From Micromonospora andamanensis (GTDB taxonomy: Bacteria; Actinomycetota; Actinomycetes; Mycobacteriales; Micromonosporaceae): DNA of 64,000 bases. A model generated the notes under the pieces. The model was not told the origin of the DNA, searched no databases, and worked only from the letters and a program-made list of their open reading frames with translations. A program made the position numbers and the translations under genes. Below are positions 15,962 through 24,658 of this stretch, in pieces. Within the stretch, counting starts at the first letter, position 1; every line of letters starts with the position of its first letter. Where the stretch lies: contig NZ_BOOZ01000028.1 in the NCBI RefSeq assembly GCF_016863495.1, forward strand, positions 1 through 64,000, given 5' to 3'.

Positions 15962-17257
15962 TCAGCCGGGCAGTTGCCAGATGCCGAAGTCGCCGTCGAC
16001 CAGGCGGCAGGCGACGAGGTCGTCCCGGCTCTGGCAGTCACCGCCGGCGTCCGGCAGCACATCGATCCGGCGGGCCGGTGCGCCCGTCGGGTCGAGCCGG
16101 GCCAGCACCACGCCCACCTCGGGCACGGCACGCACCACGAACACCTGCGGGGTGTACTCGTAGCGGGCCACCATGTTCCACGACCCGTGCTCGGTCAGCA
16201 CCGCACCGGAATCCAGGACGATAGTGACGATCTCGTTGTTGTTCGGTGCCACCGCGAGAACGTTGCGATCGCCGACGAGCGCGATGTCGAGGATCTCCTC
16301 GCTGCGCCACCGTTGCGCCCCGGTGGCCGGGTCGAGGACCTGCACGCCACCGCTGGCCAGCCCCGCGCAGAGCAGTGGTCCGCAGGCGGTGACGTAGGTG
16401 GCCGTCGGCACCGTCGTCTGCCAGCGCTGGACCAGACCGTCGACGGTGAGCGCGACTACCGCACTGGAGTTGCGCACCACTGTCACCAGGTCACCCGCCA
16501 CCCACGCCTGCTGGTAGCCGCTCTGGTGGTCGACGGGCGGGGGAAGGCGGTGTCGTACCGTCCCGGACATCGGGTCGATCACCTGGACCTCGCCGGCGAG
16601 CGTGGCCACGACGATGGCGTCGAGCCCACCGTCGTCGCGCTGCCGGAGGTCGACGTTGGCCGCCGACAACGGCATTGACCACAGCTCACGGGCGGTCGCC
16701 AGGTCGATCATCCGGAGCACGTTCGGCGTGCTGTCGCTGTACGTGCGCAGCAGCGCCCGGTCGGGCATCTCCACGATCGCGATACCGGGCACTCGCCAGC
16801 GTTCCTCGCCGGTACGCGCGTCGAGTCGTACGGTCTCGCTGGCACCGGTGTCCCGCCGGGCCGTGGCGATCAGGAGCCCGCCGTCGGGCACGGGCTGCGC
16901 CCGGTAGACCCGGGTCTGCGGTGGCACGGGTGTCCGCCACTGCGGCACCAGCCGCTGCGGCGTCGCGGTGGCCCGGTCGGGGCGCGGGTAGGCGATGAGT
17001 TCCTGGCTGCCGTCGGTGACCCCGGGCAATGGAACGACCGTGAAGATCTGATCCCCGGCGAGGAACAGGTCGCTGCCCAGGAAAGCGGGCACTATCGCGT
17101 GGACCCGCCCGGCCGGCGGTGCCGCACCCGCCAACGTGAGCAGCGCTACCAGCGCCATCACCACCACCGCCACCCGGCGGCCAGCCGGTGTGGGGCGGCG
17201 GTGCGGCGCTGGCGGATCGGTCAGCTCGGTCAGTTCACCGAGGTCGATCAACGTCAC
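15962..17257 (-). CDS. PQQ-like beta-propeller membrane-anchored protein
   Basis: A 431-residue protein with a short cytoplasmic N-terminus, one transmembrane helix (RRVAVVVMALVALLTLAGAAPP, ~30-52) and a large outer domain of repeated PQQ/quinoprotein-like blades: RLDARTGEERWRVPGIAIV, MIDLATARELWSMPLSA, VIDPMSGTVRHRLPP, VLDPATGAQRWRSEEILDIA. Such propellers bind partners or ligands rather than showing catalysis that can be read from sequence. The GTG at 17257 with GGGGAGGAC upstream is the start; the ORF remains open further but lacks coding character. Confidence 0.8.
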   Translation of the reverse strand: MTLIDLGELTELTDPPAPHRRPTPAGRRVAVVVMALVALLTLAGAAPPAGRVHAIVPAFLGSDLFLAGDQIFTVVPLPGVTDGSQELIAYPRPDRATATPQRLVPQWRTPVPPQTRVYRAQPVPDGGLLIATARRDTGASETVRLDARTGEERWRVPGIAIVEMPDRALLRTYSDSTPNVLRMIDLATARELWSMPLSAANVDLRQRDDGGLDAIVVATLAGEVQVIDPMSGTVRHRLPPPVDHQSGYQQAWVAGDLVTVVRNSSAVVALTVDGLVQRWQTTVPTATYVTACGPLLCAGLASGGVQVLDPATGAQRWRSEEILDIALVGDRNVLAVAPNNNEIVTIVLDSGAVLTEHGSWNMVARYEYTPQVFVVRAVPEVGVVLARLDPTGAPARRIDVLPDAGGDCQSRDDLVACRLVDGDFGIWQLPG

Positions 17258-17313
17258 GCTTGTCCTCCCCTGACACACACCAGACACGCGGCGGGCCGGC
17301 GAGGTTCCGCCTG

Positions 17314-17319
17314 TACGAT
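17314..17319 (+). promoter_or_regulatory. -10 hexamer TACGAT before the membrane protein gene
   Basis: TACGAT ends eight bases before the GTG at 17328 and no ribosome binding site is visible between them. A convincing -35 is not seen. It predicts a leaderless transcript. Confidence 0.4.
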
Positions 17320-17327
17320 GGCCCGTC

Positions 17328-19175
17328 GTGGCTGCGCCGGTGGTGAATCCCTCGCTGAACTCCGTCTCCGAGAGCGTCGAGACGCGATCAACGACAACAC
17401 GTCCCCGGCGACGGCCGACGCGCGCCGACGCGCTGGCCATCGGAGCCTACGTGCTGCTCGGCGTCGTCGTCTGCCTGAACTACTGGGCCGACGTGAACAA
17501 CCGGGTCTCGTCCCACCTGCCCACCGACCACAGCTGGTTCGAGTGGCTCTTCGCGCACGGTGCTTACTCGGTGCAGCACCTGGAAAACCCTCTCTTCACC
17601 GCCCGGCAGAACGCGCCGGACGGGGTGAACATGATGGCCAACACCTCGCTGCTCGGGGTGACGTTGCCGTTGGCGCCGCTCACCCTGTTGCTCGGCCCTC
17701 AGGTGGTCTACGCGCTCTATCTCGGCGGGGCGCTGGCCGCCACCGCCGGCACCTCGTACTGGATGCTGTCGCGGCACCTGGTGCGCTCCCGGGCGGCAGC
17801 CTTCGTCGGTGGCGCGTTCCTCGGTTTCGCCCCCGGCATCGTGCACCACGCCAACGGTCAGCCCAACTTCGTCTCCAACTTCCTGCTGCCACTGATCGTG
17901 GTGCGGGTGTTTCGGTTGGCCGAGCCGGGCCGGTGGCGGCGCAACGGGCTGGTGCTGGGGCTGCTGGTGGCGTACCAGATCTTCATCAACGAGGAGATGC
18001 TGCTGCTCACGGCGATGGCCTGCCTGGTCATCGTGGTCGCGTACGCGGCGATGCGTCCCCGCCTGGCGTGGGCGCGGGCCGGGACGTTCGCGGCGGGTCT
18101 CGGCACCGGCGGGGCGTTGGCGCTGCTGTTGACCGCCTACCCGATCTGGTTCCAGTTCAACGGCCCGCAGTCCTACCGGGGGCTCCAGGGCGGGGTGTTC
18201 CACAGTTGGGGCGAGGACGTCGTCGCCTTCGTCACCTTCCCCCGCGACACCATCGCCGGCACCGAGGCGGTGGAGGCGACGATCGGCATGACCGAGCAGA
18301 ACACCTGGTTCGGCTGGCCGCTGGTGCTGCTGTCGGTGGTGGCTCTGGTCCTGCTGGTCCGCCGCTCGTTGGTGGCCCGGATCCTGGCTGTGCTCGTGGT
18401 GCTCTTCTCGGTCGCCGCGTTGGGCCCGGAGATCCGGTTCAACGGCGAGCTGACAGGCATCGCCGGCCCGTGGTCGTACATCCCGGCGGATCTGCCGCTT
18501 GTCGAGATGATGATGCCGACCCGGCTGACCCTGGTGACCACCGCCGCGCTCGGCGTACTGCTGGCACTGGCCTGGGACGCGGTGGCCGGCCACCGCTCGC
18601 CGGTGCCGGCGCCGCGCGCCCCGGAGGGCGCCGCGACCGACCGGCGGCGACCCCGCTGGCAGCACCTCGTCGGGTACGCCGCGATAAGTCTCGCCGTGCT
18701 ACCGCTGCTACCCACGCCGCTGCCGGCCGAGCCGGTCGACCCGCCGCCGGCCTTCATCACCTCCGGCGCCTGGCGACCGTACGTGCCGGACGGCCGCACG
18801 CTGGTGCCGGTGCCCATCCCCAGCAACGTGCACGGCCTGCCCACGCTGCGGTGGAGCGCGCTGACCGGACACGAGTTCCCCATTCCGGCCGGGTACTTCA
18901 TCGGCCCCAACCTGGACGGCGAGGGCGTCTTCGGCGCGCCGAACCGACCCACCAGCACCCTCATCTACCAGACCATGGACGCCGGTGAGCTGCCTGAGAT
19001 CAGCGACGAGAACCGCCGGCAGGCGGTGGAGGACCTGCGTTTCTGGCGGGCCTCGGTGGTGGTACTCGGCGCGCATCCCCGCGAGCCGGTGCTGCGGGAC
19101 CTGCTGACCGCGCTGCTCGGTGCCCCGCAGCGCGTCGACGACGTCTGGCTCTGGGACGTACGCGACCGGGTGTGA
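17328..19175 (+). CDS. Multi-pass membrane protein, paralog 1 (possible GT-C fold)
   Basis: A 615-residue integral membrane protein with about a dozen hydrophobic segments and a C-terminal outer domain of roughly 130 residues. The first outer loop holds TDHSWFEWLFAHGAYSVQHLENPLF and then the signature PDGVNMMANTSLLGVTLPLAP; later GAFLGFAPGIVHHANGQPN. Two homologs with the same signatures lie at 25369 and 27189. An acidic residue in the first loop plus this topology recalls lipid-linked-sugar glycosyltransferases of the GT-C class and YfhO-like proteins; that is inference and the substrate is unknown. The tail, LRFWRASVVVLGAHPREPVLRDLLTALLG, is also shared by the paralogs. Confidence 0.8.
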   Translation: MAAPVVNPSLNSVSESVETRSTTTRPRRRPTRADALAIGAYVLLGVVVCLNYWADVNNRVSSHLPTDHSWFEWLFAHGAYSVQHLENPLFTARQNAPDGVNMMANTSLLGVTLPLAPLTLLLGPQVVYALYLGGALAATAGTSYWMLSRHLVRSRAAAFVGGAFLGFAPGIVHHANGQPNFVSNFLLPLIVVRVFRLAEPGRWRRNGLVLGLLVAYQIFINEEMLLLTAMACLVIVVAYAAMRPRLAWARAGTFAAGLGTGGALALLLTAYPIWFQFNGPQSYRGLQGGVFHSWGEDVVAFVTFPRDTIAGTEAVEATIGMTEQNTWFGWPLVLLSVVALVLLVRRSLVARILAVLVVLFSVAALGPEIRFNGELTGIAGPWSYIPADLPLVEMMMPTRLTLVTTAALGVLLALAWDAVAGHRSPVPAPRAPEGAATDRRRPRWQHLVGYAAISLAVLPLLPTPLPAEPVDPPPAFITSGAWRPYVPDGRTLVPVPIPSNVHGLPTLRWSALTGHEFPIPAGYFIGPNLDGEGVFGAPNRPTSTLIYQTMDAGELPEISDENRRQAVEDLRFWRASVVVLGAHPREPVLRDLLTALLGAPQRVDDVWLWDVRDRV

Positions 19176-19185
19176 CGAACCATCG

Positions 19186-19572
19186 TCAGGCGTCGGGAGG
19201 CAACGGCTCGGAGACGTGGGCGGTGACGATGCGCCAGCCCTCCGGTAGGCGTACCCAGGTCTGGGTCTGCCGGCCGGTGGTGGTGCCGCCGACGTACCCG
19301 AACCGGGTGGTGACGACCGCGAGGTCCGCGCCGAAGGCGGTGACCACCGTGTCGACAAGCCGGCGGCCGGGCGGCAGTGGCGGTTGCGCGGCCCGCCACT
19401 TGCGCTGCTCGTCCAGGCCGTACTGGTGGTCGGCGAGGCCGAAGCGCACGGTGGCCTCGGAGTCCCAGAAGTATCCGCAGATCCGGTCGGCGTCCCCGTC
19501 CATCAGCGCCCGCTCGTAGCCGGCGAAGGCCGCCGTCACCTCGGCGACCACGTCGGTCCGGTCGATCTCCAT
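19186..19572 (-). CDS. AtzH/HpxZ-like (DUF3225) small protein
   Basis: A 128-residue protein of the SnoaL/NTF2-like fold, matching the AtzH/HpxZ type: AFAGYERALMDGDADRICGYFWDSEATVRFGLADHQYGLDEQRKW, then RFGYVGGTTTGRQTQTWVRLPEGWRIVTAHVS. AtzH-type proteins accompany allophanate hydrolase in s-triazine and biuret catabolism and HpxZ accompanies oxalurate breakdown; from memory AtzH is a small amidase-associated hydrolase acting just before AtzF. It is the last gene of the ureide operon, 106 bases after the permease. ATG with AAGGACT upstream. It converges with paralog 1, ending only ten bases from it. Confidence 0.75.
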   Translation of the reverse strand: MEIDRTDVVAEVTAAFAGYERALMDGDADRICGYFWDSEATVRFGLADHQYGLDEQRKWRAAQPPLPPGRRLVDTVVTAFGADLAVVTTRFGYVGGTTTGRQTQTWVRLPEGWRIVTAHVSEPLPPDA

Positions 19573-19678
19573 GCGGCGAGTCCTTTCTGGACGGCTGGGG
19601 GCGGCAGGTGGGGCGCACCCGGCCGGGCGACGGCGGACTGGTGCGCGCCACGCCGCCGCCCGGCCGGGCGACTTCGGC
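19573..19678 (-). repeat. Short intergenic segment with a repeated 12-mer
   Basis: The 106 bases between the permease stop and the AtzH-like start contain CGGCCGGGCGAC twice (about 19621-19632 and 19661-19672), flanking a GC-rich inverted segment. It may slow transcription or stabilise the mRNA within the operon. Confidence 0.3.
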
Positions 19679-21340
19679 TCAGCTGTTCACCGCTGGCTCG
19701 CGCTTCTCGCCGCCGGCCGGCTCACCGCTGCCGGCCGGTGCGGCGGCGGGTTCCGGGGGCGTCGAGGTGTTGCCGCCGTGCAGGCGGTCCAGTTCGGCCT
19801 CCTCCGGGTCGGGCACCCGGGGCGGGTACTTGCCGAGCGCGAAGACCGCGCAGATCACCGCCACGAAGAGGTAGCCGAGCGCCACCTGGCCGTTGGCGTT
19901 CCACTGGACCTCCTCGCCGTGGATCAGGCCGATGAAGGCGAGCACCGCGCCGGAGGCGGCGAAGATGGTCGCCTGAACGAAGCGTTTGTCGATGATGAAG
20001 GCGACGATCGCGCCGAGCACCAGACCGGCGAGGATGGCCCCCTCGCCGAGGATGCGTAGGCCGTCGTAGACCACCCCGGCGCCGGCCAGGGCCTCGTCGC
20101 CCACCTCGGCGGCGGTGGTGCCGGCCGCCGCCAGGGCATTGTTCATCTGCCCGGTCGCCCACGCCGCGATGTTTGGTATCAGGGCCGCGACCACCGCCGC
20201 GGCGTGCGCCCGGGGTGTCGCCTGGAACGCCTGGGCACCGATCAGCAGCCCGATGTAGAGCAGGATCGGCACGATCGCCGCGGTCGGGAAGATCGCGCCG
20301 AGCAGGGAGAACATGCCGAGGAAGCAGAGCAGCGCGATGACGATCCCGGTCGCCATCGAGTAGCCGGTCCGCCCACCGGCGGCCTTCCAGCCCGGGTGGC
20401 CGACGTAGACCGCGGGCGGGAACGGCGAACCGAGCGCGGAGCCGATGACCGCGCCGGCCCCGTCGGCGAGCAGCACGCTGCGCAGGTTGTAGTTGTCTCC
20501 GGCGGTGGCCGCGCTCTCCACGTTCGTCATCGCCTCGGTGAAGTTGTAGACCCCCAGCGGGATAGCGGTCGCCAGCAGCGGCGCCATGTCGGAGAGCCCG
20601 CGCAGCAGCAGGTCGAGCTGGAAGGTGGGGAAGGCGAACGCGATGTCCCGGGCCGCCGAGGTGACGTCCGGCACCGACATCGCCCCGCCGAGCCAGCCGA
20701 TCGCCGTGCCGAGCAGCAGGGCGGCAAGCCCGATCGGGAAGTTGAACGGCAGCTTCACGTCGGTCAGCAGGCCGATCAGCAGCAGCGCCAGGACCGGCAG
20801 GGCGATCCAGGCCAGCCGCCACATCTGGCCCGCCGGGTTCATCGAGATGAAGGTGATGGAGATGCCGGCGAGGGTGCCGAGCAGCGCCGCGCGCGGCGTG
20901 TAGCGACGGATGTACGGGCCGACGAACGCGCCGATCAGCACGATCACGCCGATGATGAAGGCCCAGGCCAGCCCCGCCTCCCAGGCGCGTACCGCGTCAC
21001 CGGTGCTGAGGTAGATGGGCAGCATGATGACGAAGATGACGATGAACATGTGCGGCACGCTCGGCCCGTACGGCAGGGCTGTCACGTCGGTGCGGTTCTC
21101 CCGCCGGGCCAGCCGTCGGGCCAGGTGGGTGTAGTAGATGTTGCCCGCGACCAGGGCGATGCCGAGGGCCGGCAGGATCGTGCCGAACACCTCCCGCTCG
21201 GGCAGGTTCACCACGAAGAGACAGAGCCCGGTCAGGGTGAGCACGTTTACCAGGACGTTGACGCCGAAACCGAAGAACGCGTTTGTGTCGCCGCGCACCC
21301 AGTACGGCAGCGGCACGACTGAGGGTCTGGTGGGGACCAT
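19679..21340 (-). CDS. NCS2/xanthine-uracil-type permease
   Basis: A 553-residue transporter with about 13-14 transmembrane helices, built like the nucleobase/cation symporter-2 superfamily: RRENRTDVTALPYGPSVPHMFIV in the first half, and DMAPLLATAIPLGVYNFTEAMTNVESAATAGDNYNLRSVLLADGAG with the conserved Asn and Glu, then PFPPAVYVGHPGWKAAG. The ~45 C-terminal residues are hydrophilic and Pro/Gly-rich. In this operon it should import the ureide or ureide precursor that the hydrolases consume. ATG preceded by AGGAGC. The cysteine hydrolase gene upstream ends 12 bases before it. Confidence 0.82.
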   Translation of the reverse strand: MVPTRPSVVPLPYWVRGDTNAFFGFGVNVLVNVLTLTGLCLFVVNLPEREVFGTILPALGIALVAGNIYYTHLARRLARRENRTDVTALPYGPSVPHMFIVIFVIMLPIYLSTGDAVRAWEAGLAWAFIIGVIVLIGAFVGPYIRRYTPRAALLGTLAGISITFISMNPAGQMWRLAWIALPVLALLLIGLLTDVKLPFNFPIGLAALLLGTAIGWLGGAMSVPDVTSAARDIAFAFPTFQLDLLLRGLSDMAPLLATAIPLGVYNFTEAMTNVESAATAGDNYNLRSVLLADGAGAVIGSALGSPFPPAVYVGHPGWKAAGGRTGYSMATGIVIALLCFLGMFSLLGAIFPTAAIVPILLYIGLLIGAQAFQATPRAHAAAVVAALIPNIAAWATGQMNNALAAAGTTAAEVGDEALAGAGVVYDGLRILGEGAILAGLVLGAIVAFIIDKRFVQATIFAASGAVLAFIGLIHGEEVQWNANGQVALGYLFVAVICAVFALGKYPPRVPDPEEAELDRLHGGNTSTPPEPAAAPAGSGEPAGGEKREPAVNS

Positions 21341-21352
21341 GGCTGCTCCTGG

Positions 21353-22045
21353 TCAGGAGGAGGGTTGCAACACAGGGGTGGTGGGCAGCACGGCGAGCAC
21401 GTCCGTGGAGTCGGCGACCCACCCGAAGATGCCGCCCTGGGCGGCGATCATGTCGAGCCCCACCCGGTGGAACTCCGGGAAGTAGGACCCGACACAGTCG
21501 GCGAGCACGAGGCACTCGTACCCGCGGTCGTTTGCCTCCCGGACCGTGGTGTGCACGCACACCTCGGTGGTGACCCCGGTGACAAGCAAACTCTGGATCC
21601 TCCGCTCGGCGAGCAGAGCGTCCAGCCCGGTGGCGTGGAAGGCGCCCTTGCCCGGCTTGTCGATCACCGGCTCGCCGGGCAGCGGCGACAACTCGTCGAC
21701 GATGTCGTGGCCGTACTCGCCCCGGACGAGGATCCGGCCCTTGGGTCCGGGGTCGCCGATCCGCTTGCTCGGCAGGCCCCGGTTGAGCTTGGCCGGTGGG
21801 CAGTCGGAGAGGTCGGGCAGGTGCCCCTCCCGGGTGTGCACCACGCTCAGTCCGGCGGCGCGGGCACCGGCCAGCAGCGCTGTCAGCGGCGCGATTGTCC
21901 GCCGCAGCTGGCTGACGTCGTTGCCCAGGCTCTCGCCGAAACCGCCGGGCTCCAGGAAGTCGCGCTGCATGTCGATGACGAGCAGCGCGGTTGTCGAAAG
22001 GTCGAAGGTGTACGGGAAGGGCCGCGCTGCGGCAACTGTCAACAT
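21353..22045 (-). CDS. Isochorismatase-fold cysteine amidohydrolase (copy 1)
   Basis: A 230-residue cysteine hydrolase. The Asp-Lys-Cys triad is Asp25 (LLVIDMQRDFLEPGGFG), Lys130 (VIDKPGKGAFHAT) and Cys163 (VTGVTTEVCVHTTVREANDRGYE), with the cis-peptide GVTTEVC. It is clearly paralogous to the next enzyme, copy 2, sharing VVHTREGH-PDLSD, the K-P-G-K-G-A-F element and CVHTT-REANDRGYEC-VL. Family members hydrolyse biuret (BiuH), triuret (TrtA), ureidoacrylate (RutB) or N-carbamoylsarcosine. Beside an allophanate hydrolase, a biuret-, triuret- or similar ureide-cleaving role is most likely. It starts eight bases after copy 2. Confidence 0.85.
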   Translation of the reverse strand: MLTVAAARPFPYTFDLSTTALLVIDMQRDFLEPGGFGESLGNDVSQLRRTIAPLTALLAGARAAGLSVVHTREGHLPDLSDCPPAKLNRGLPSKRIGDPGPKGRILVRGEYGHDIVDELSPLPGEPVIDKPGKGAFHATGLDALLAERRIQSLLVTGVTTEVCVHTTVREANDRGYECLVLADCVGSYFPEFHRVGLDMIAAQGGIFGWVADSTDVLAVLPTTPVLQPSS

Positions 22046-22053
22046 GGCTCACC

Positions 22054-22743
22054 TCAGCTGGTCGTGGCGGCGATGACGTCGTCGGAGGTGGCGACGCAGC
22101 CGAAGACGCCGCCCTGCATGGTGACCATGTGCAGCGCGGCGTCGTGGTTGTCCTTGTCGGTGGCCCCGGTGCAGTCGGAGAGGATCAGGCACTCGTAGCC
22201 CCTGTCGTTCGCCTCGCGCATCGTGGTGTGCACGCAGACGTCGGTGGTGATGCCGGTGAGGATCAGGTGGGTGATGCCCCGGGTACGCAGCACCAGGTCG
22301 AGATTCGTGGCGTAGAAGGCGCCCTTGCCGGGCTTGTCGACGATCACCTCGCCGGGTGCCGGGGCGACCTCGGGCACGATCTCCCAGCCGGGCTCGCCCT
22401 TGACCAGGATCCGCCCGCACGGGCCGGCCGCACCGATCTCGGCACCGATCTGCGCCGAGCGCCAGCGCTTGTTCGCCGGCAGGTCGGACAGGTCGGGATC
22501 GTGGCCCTCCCGGGTGTGCACCACGAGCATGCCGAGCGACCGGACGTGATCCAGCAGCCGGGCGGTGGCCGGCAGGCCGGCCCGGGTGAGGCCGATGTCG
22601 TAGCCCATCGCGTCGACGTAGCCGCCCGGGCCGCAGAAGTCGGTCTGCCAGTCGATGCAGAGCAGTGCGGTACGCGCGGTGTCGGCCGAGCCGTCGTACG
22701 GCCACGGGTAGGGGTTCGCCGTGACCGGCCCGATCCTGCCCAT
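22054..22743 (-). CDS. Isochorismatase-fold cysteine amidohydrolase (copy 2, biuret hydrolase candidate)
   Basis: A 229-residue cysteine hydrolase with triad Asp31 (LLCIDWQTDFCGPGGYVDAMG), Lys137 (VIVDKPGKGAFYAT) and Cys170 (LTGITTDVCVHTTMREANDRGYE). The WQTDFCGPGGYV segment is what I would expect of biuret hydrolases in the BiuH group. Immediately downstream of the allophanate hydrolase gene (18 bases), so its product would be allophanate or a carbamoylated relative. It differs from copy 1 mainly in the active-site entrance, which suggests the pair acts on successive substrates. Function assignment rests on context. Confidence 0.85.
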   Translation of the reverse strand: MGRIGPVTANPYPWPYDGSADTARTALLCIDWQTDFCGPGGYVDAMGYDIGLTRAGLPATARLLDHVRSLGMLVVHTREGHDPDLSDLPANKRWRSAQIGAEIGAAGPCGRILVKGEPGWEIVPEVAPAPGEVIVDKPGKGAFYATNLDLVLRTRGITHLILTGITTDVCVHTTMREANDRGYECLILSDCTGATDKDNHDAALHMVTMQGGVFGCVATSDDVIAATTS

Positions 22744-22761
22744 CGTCTCCTCCTCCGTTCG

Positions 22762-24582
22762 TCAACTCCGGTGTGCCGCGGCCCGGCGGTAGGCCCGCCA
22801 GCCGCCGGCAGCGCTGATGTCCTCGGCCGGCGGGCCGACGGCGTACGCCTCGCAGAGGAAGCCGAGCACGTCCCGCCCGTCGTGCAGCCGGACCCAGCCG
22901 AGCGAGAGCGGGGCCGGCACCCCGGCCAGCAGCTCGCCGACAGCGGATACCGGCAGCCGCCACAGCTCCACCTCGATCGGATGCCCGTCCGGGTCCGTGG
23001 CGGCGACCCGGACCAGGCCGGGCAGCCCCTCACCGTCGGCCGTCTCCAGCCGGTAGAGCCGGTAGCGCGGGGCGGTGCGCGCGGCCCCGGCGAGGGTGCC
23101 GCCCCGCTCGGTCAGCTCCGCGTTGCGGGACTCGCCGGCCAGGTGCCGGCCGACGACGGCGATGAGCGTCTGCGCCGGCCCGGTCGCGACGGCATCGGGG
23201 GCGGTACGGGTCGCGACGGCATCGGGAGCGGTACGGGTCGCGGCGGTGAAGGCGGCGGCGAGCTGGGCCAGGGTGGTGTCGCTGAACGCTGGGCCGAGCA
23301 GGGTCAGGCTCGCCGGCCGGCCGGCGGCGGTGAACCCGTTGGGCACCGTCACCGCCGCCAGGTCGAGCAGGTTGGCGAACTGGGTGTAGCGGCCGAGCGT
23401 CGTGTTGCGGCCGATCGGGTCCTCGGCGATCTCGTCGAGCGTGAAGGTCGTACCGACCGTCGGCACCACGAGCACGTCGACCTCGTCCCACAGCTTGTCG
23501 ACCCGGGCCCGCAACTCGCGCAACCGGTGCTGGCCCCGGAAGACGTCGATCGCGTCATAGCGTCGGCCGGTCTCCAACACGCTCCGGGTGACCGCCAGGA
23601 CGGCCTCGGGATGTTCCCGCAGGAAGCCGTCGAGCGCGGCGAGCCGCTCGGCCACCCATGGCCCCAGGTAGAGCAGCTCCCCCGCCTCGAAGAAACTCCG
23701 CAGCGGCACCGACCCGACCTGGCCGACCAGACCGCGCAACGCCTGCACGCCGGCCGCGAACCGGACCGTCTGCCCGGCGTCGCCGAAGAACTCCAGGTCT
23801 TCTGCGCGAGGCACCCCGAGGCGTAGCGTCCCGGGCATGCGGGCCGCGACCCGCTCCGCCGGCAGCGGACGCCCCCACGGGTCGGCCGCCGAGACGCCGC
23901 GCGCGGCGTGCAGCACGTCCATCGCGTCCGAGACGTCGGTGGCGAAGACCGAGACGCAGTCGAGCGAGCGGCAGGCCGGCACCACACCGGCGGTGCTGAG
24001 CAGGCCCCGGGTGGGCTTGAGGCCGATGATGCCGTTCAACGCCGCCGGCACCCGGCCGGAGCCTGCGGTGTCCGTACCCAGGGCGAAGCTGACCTGGCCG
24101 GCGGCGACCGCGACGGCCGACCCGGAGCTGGAACCACCGGAGATCAACCCACCACCGAAGACGCTCTCGCAGCTTCCGTACGGGGATCGCGCCCCGGTCA
24201 GCCCGGTGGCGAACTGGTCCAGGTTGGTCTTGCCGACGAGCAGGGCACCGGCGTCGAGCAACCGGCGCACCACTGGCGCGTCCTCGGCGGCGGAATACCC
24301 GAAGTCGGGGCAACCGGCCGTGGTGATCATGCCGGCGACGTCGATGTTGTCCTTGACCGCGAACGGGATTCCGTACAGCGGCAGGGTCGCGGGGTCGGCG
24401 GTGGCGGCCAGCCGCTCGGCGCGGGCGAGGAGCTGGCCGGCCGGCACGGTGCTGATCCACACCGGCCCGCCGTCCGTGCCCGACAGCCCGGCCAGGACAC
24501 GTTCCGCCAGGTCGGTGGGGGTCAGGCCGCCGTGGCGGTACGCCGACCGCAGCTCCGAGATCGATCCGATCCGCTCTGGCAT
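22762..24582 (-). CDS. atzF: Allophanate hydrolase (AtzF-type)
   Basis: A 606-residue enzyme that hydrolyses allophanate to ammonia and CO2. The first ~440 residues are an amidase-signature domain: catalytic Lys in FAVKDNIDVAGM and the Ser-cisSer pair in GLISGGSSSGSAVAVAAGQV, with GTDTAGSGRVPA. The C-terminal ~150 residues are the allophanate-hydrolase-specific domain: APRYRLYRLETADGEGLPGLVRV, IEVELWRLPVSAVGELLAGVPAPLSLGWVRLHDGR, GFLCEAYAVGPPAEDISAAGGWRAYR. That domain separates it from ordinary amidases. The linker carries an in-frame duplication (23182-23235). ATG at 24582; the palindrome at 24583-24601 abuts it. No urea carboxylase gene in the window, so urea is not the obvious source. Confidence 0.9.
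   Translation of the reverse strand: MPERIGSISELRSAYRHGGLTPTDLAERVLAGLSGTDGGPVWISTVPAGQLLARAERLAATADPATLPLYGIPFAVKDNIDVAGMITTAGCPDFGYSAAEDAPVVRRLLDAGALLVGKTNLDQFATGLTGARSPYGSCESVFGGGLISGGSSSGSAVAVAAGQVSFALGTDTAGSGRVPAALNGIIGLKPTRGLLSTAGVVPACRSLDCVSVFATDVSDAMDVLHAARGVSAADPWGRPLPAERVAARMPGTLRLGVPRAEDLEFFGDAGQTVRFAAGVQALRGLVGQVGSVPLRSFFEAGELLYLGPWVAERLAALDGFLREHPEAVLAVTRSVLETGRRYDAIDVFRGQHRLRELRARVDKLWDEVDVLVVPTVGTTFTLDEIAEDPIGRNTTLGRYTQFANLLDLAAVTVPNGFTAAGRPASLTLLGPAFSDTTLAQLAAAFTAATRTAPDAVATRTAPDAVATGPAQTLIAVVGRHLAGESRNAELTERGGTLAGAARTAPRYRLYRLETADGEGLPGLVRVAATDPDGHPIEVELWRLPVSAVGELLAGVPAPLSLGWVRLHDGRDVLGFLCEAYAVGPPAEDISAAGGWRAYRRAAAHRS
23182..23235. repeat. Two 27-bp tandem repeats inside the allophanate hydrolase gene
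   Basis: Units 23182-23208 and 23209-23235 differ at one base and encode the nine-residue repeat APDAVATRT in the linker between the amidase and C-terminal domains. A partial third unit follows. Confidence 0.75.
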
Positions 24583-24601
24583 ACTGTCGATTGTCGACAG
24601 T
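24583..24601. promoter_or_regulatory. Perfect palindrome, candidate GntR operator
   Basis: ACTGTCGA (24583-24590), spacer TTG, TCGACAGT (24594-24601): eight-base perfect arms immediately before the allophanate hydrolase ATG. On the minus strand GACAAT within it resembles a -10 element, so binding here would block an internal promoter that starts at the hydrolase gene. The neighbouring GntR gene is the obvious candidate binder (inference). Confidence 0.6.
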
Positions 24602-24658
24602 TCTGTTACGACGAACAGCGCCGAACGTAACGACGGCATGACGGGCGGCCCGGTGGCG

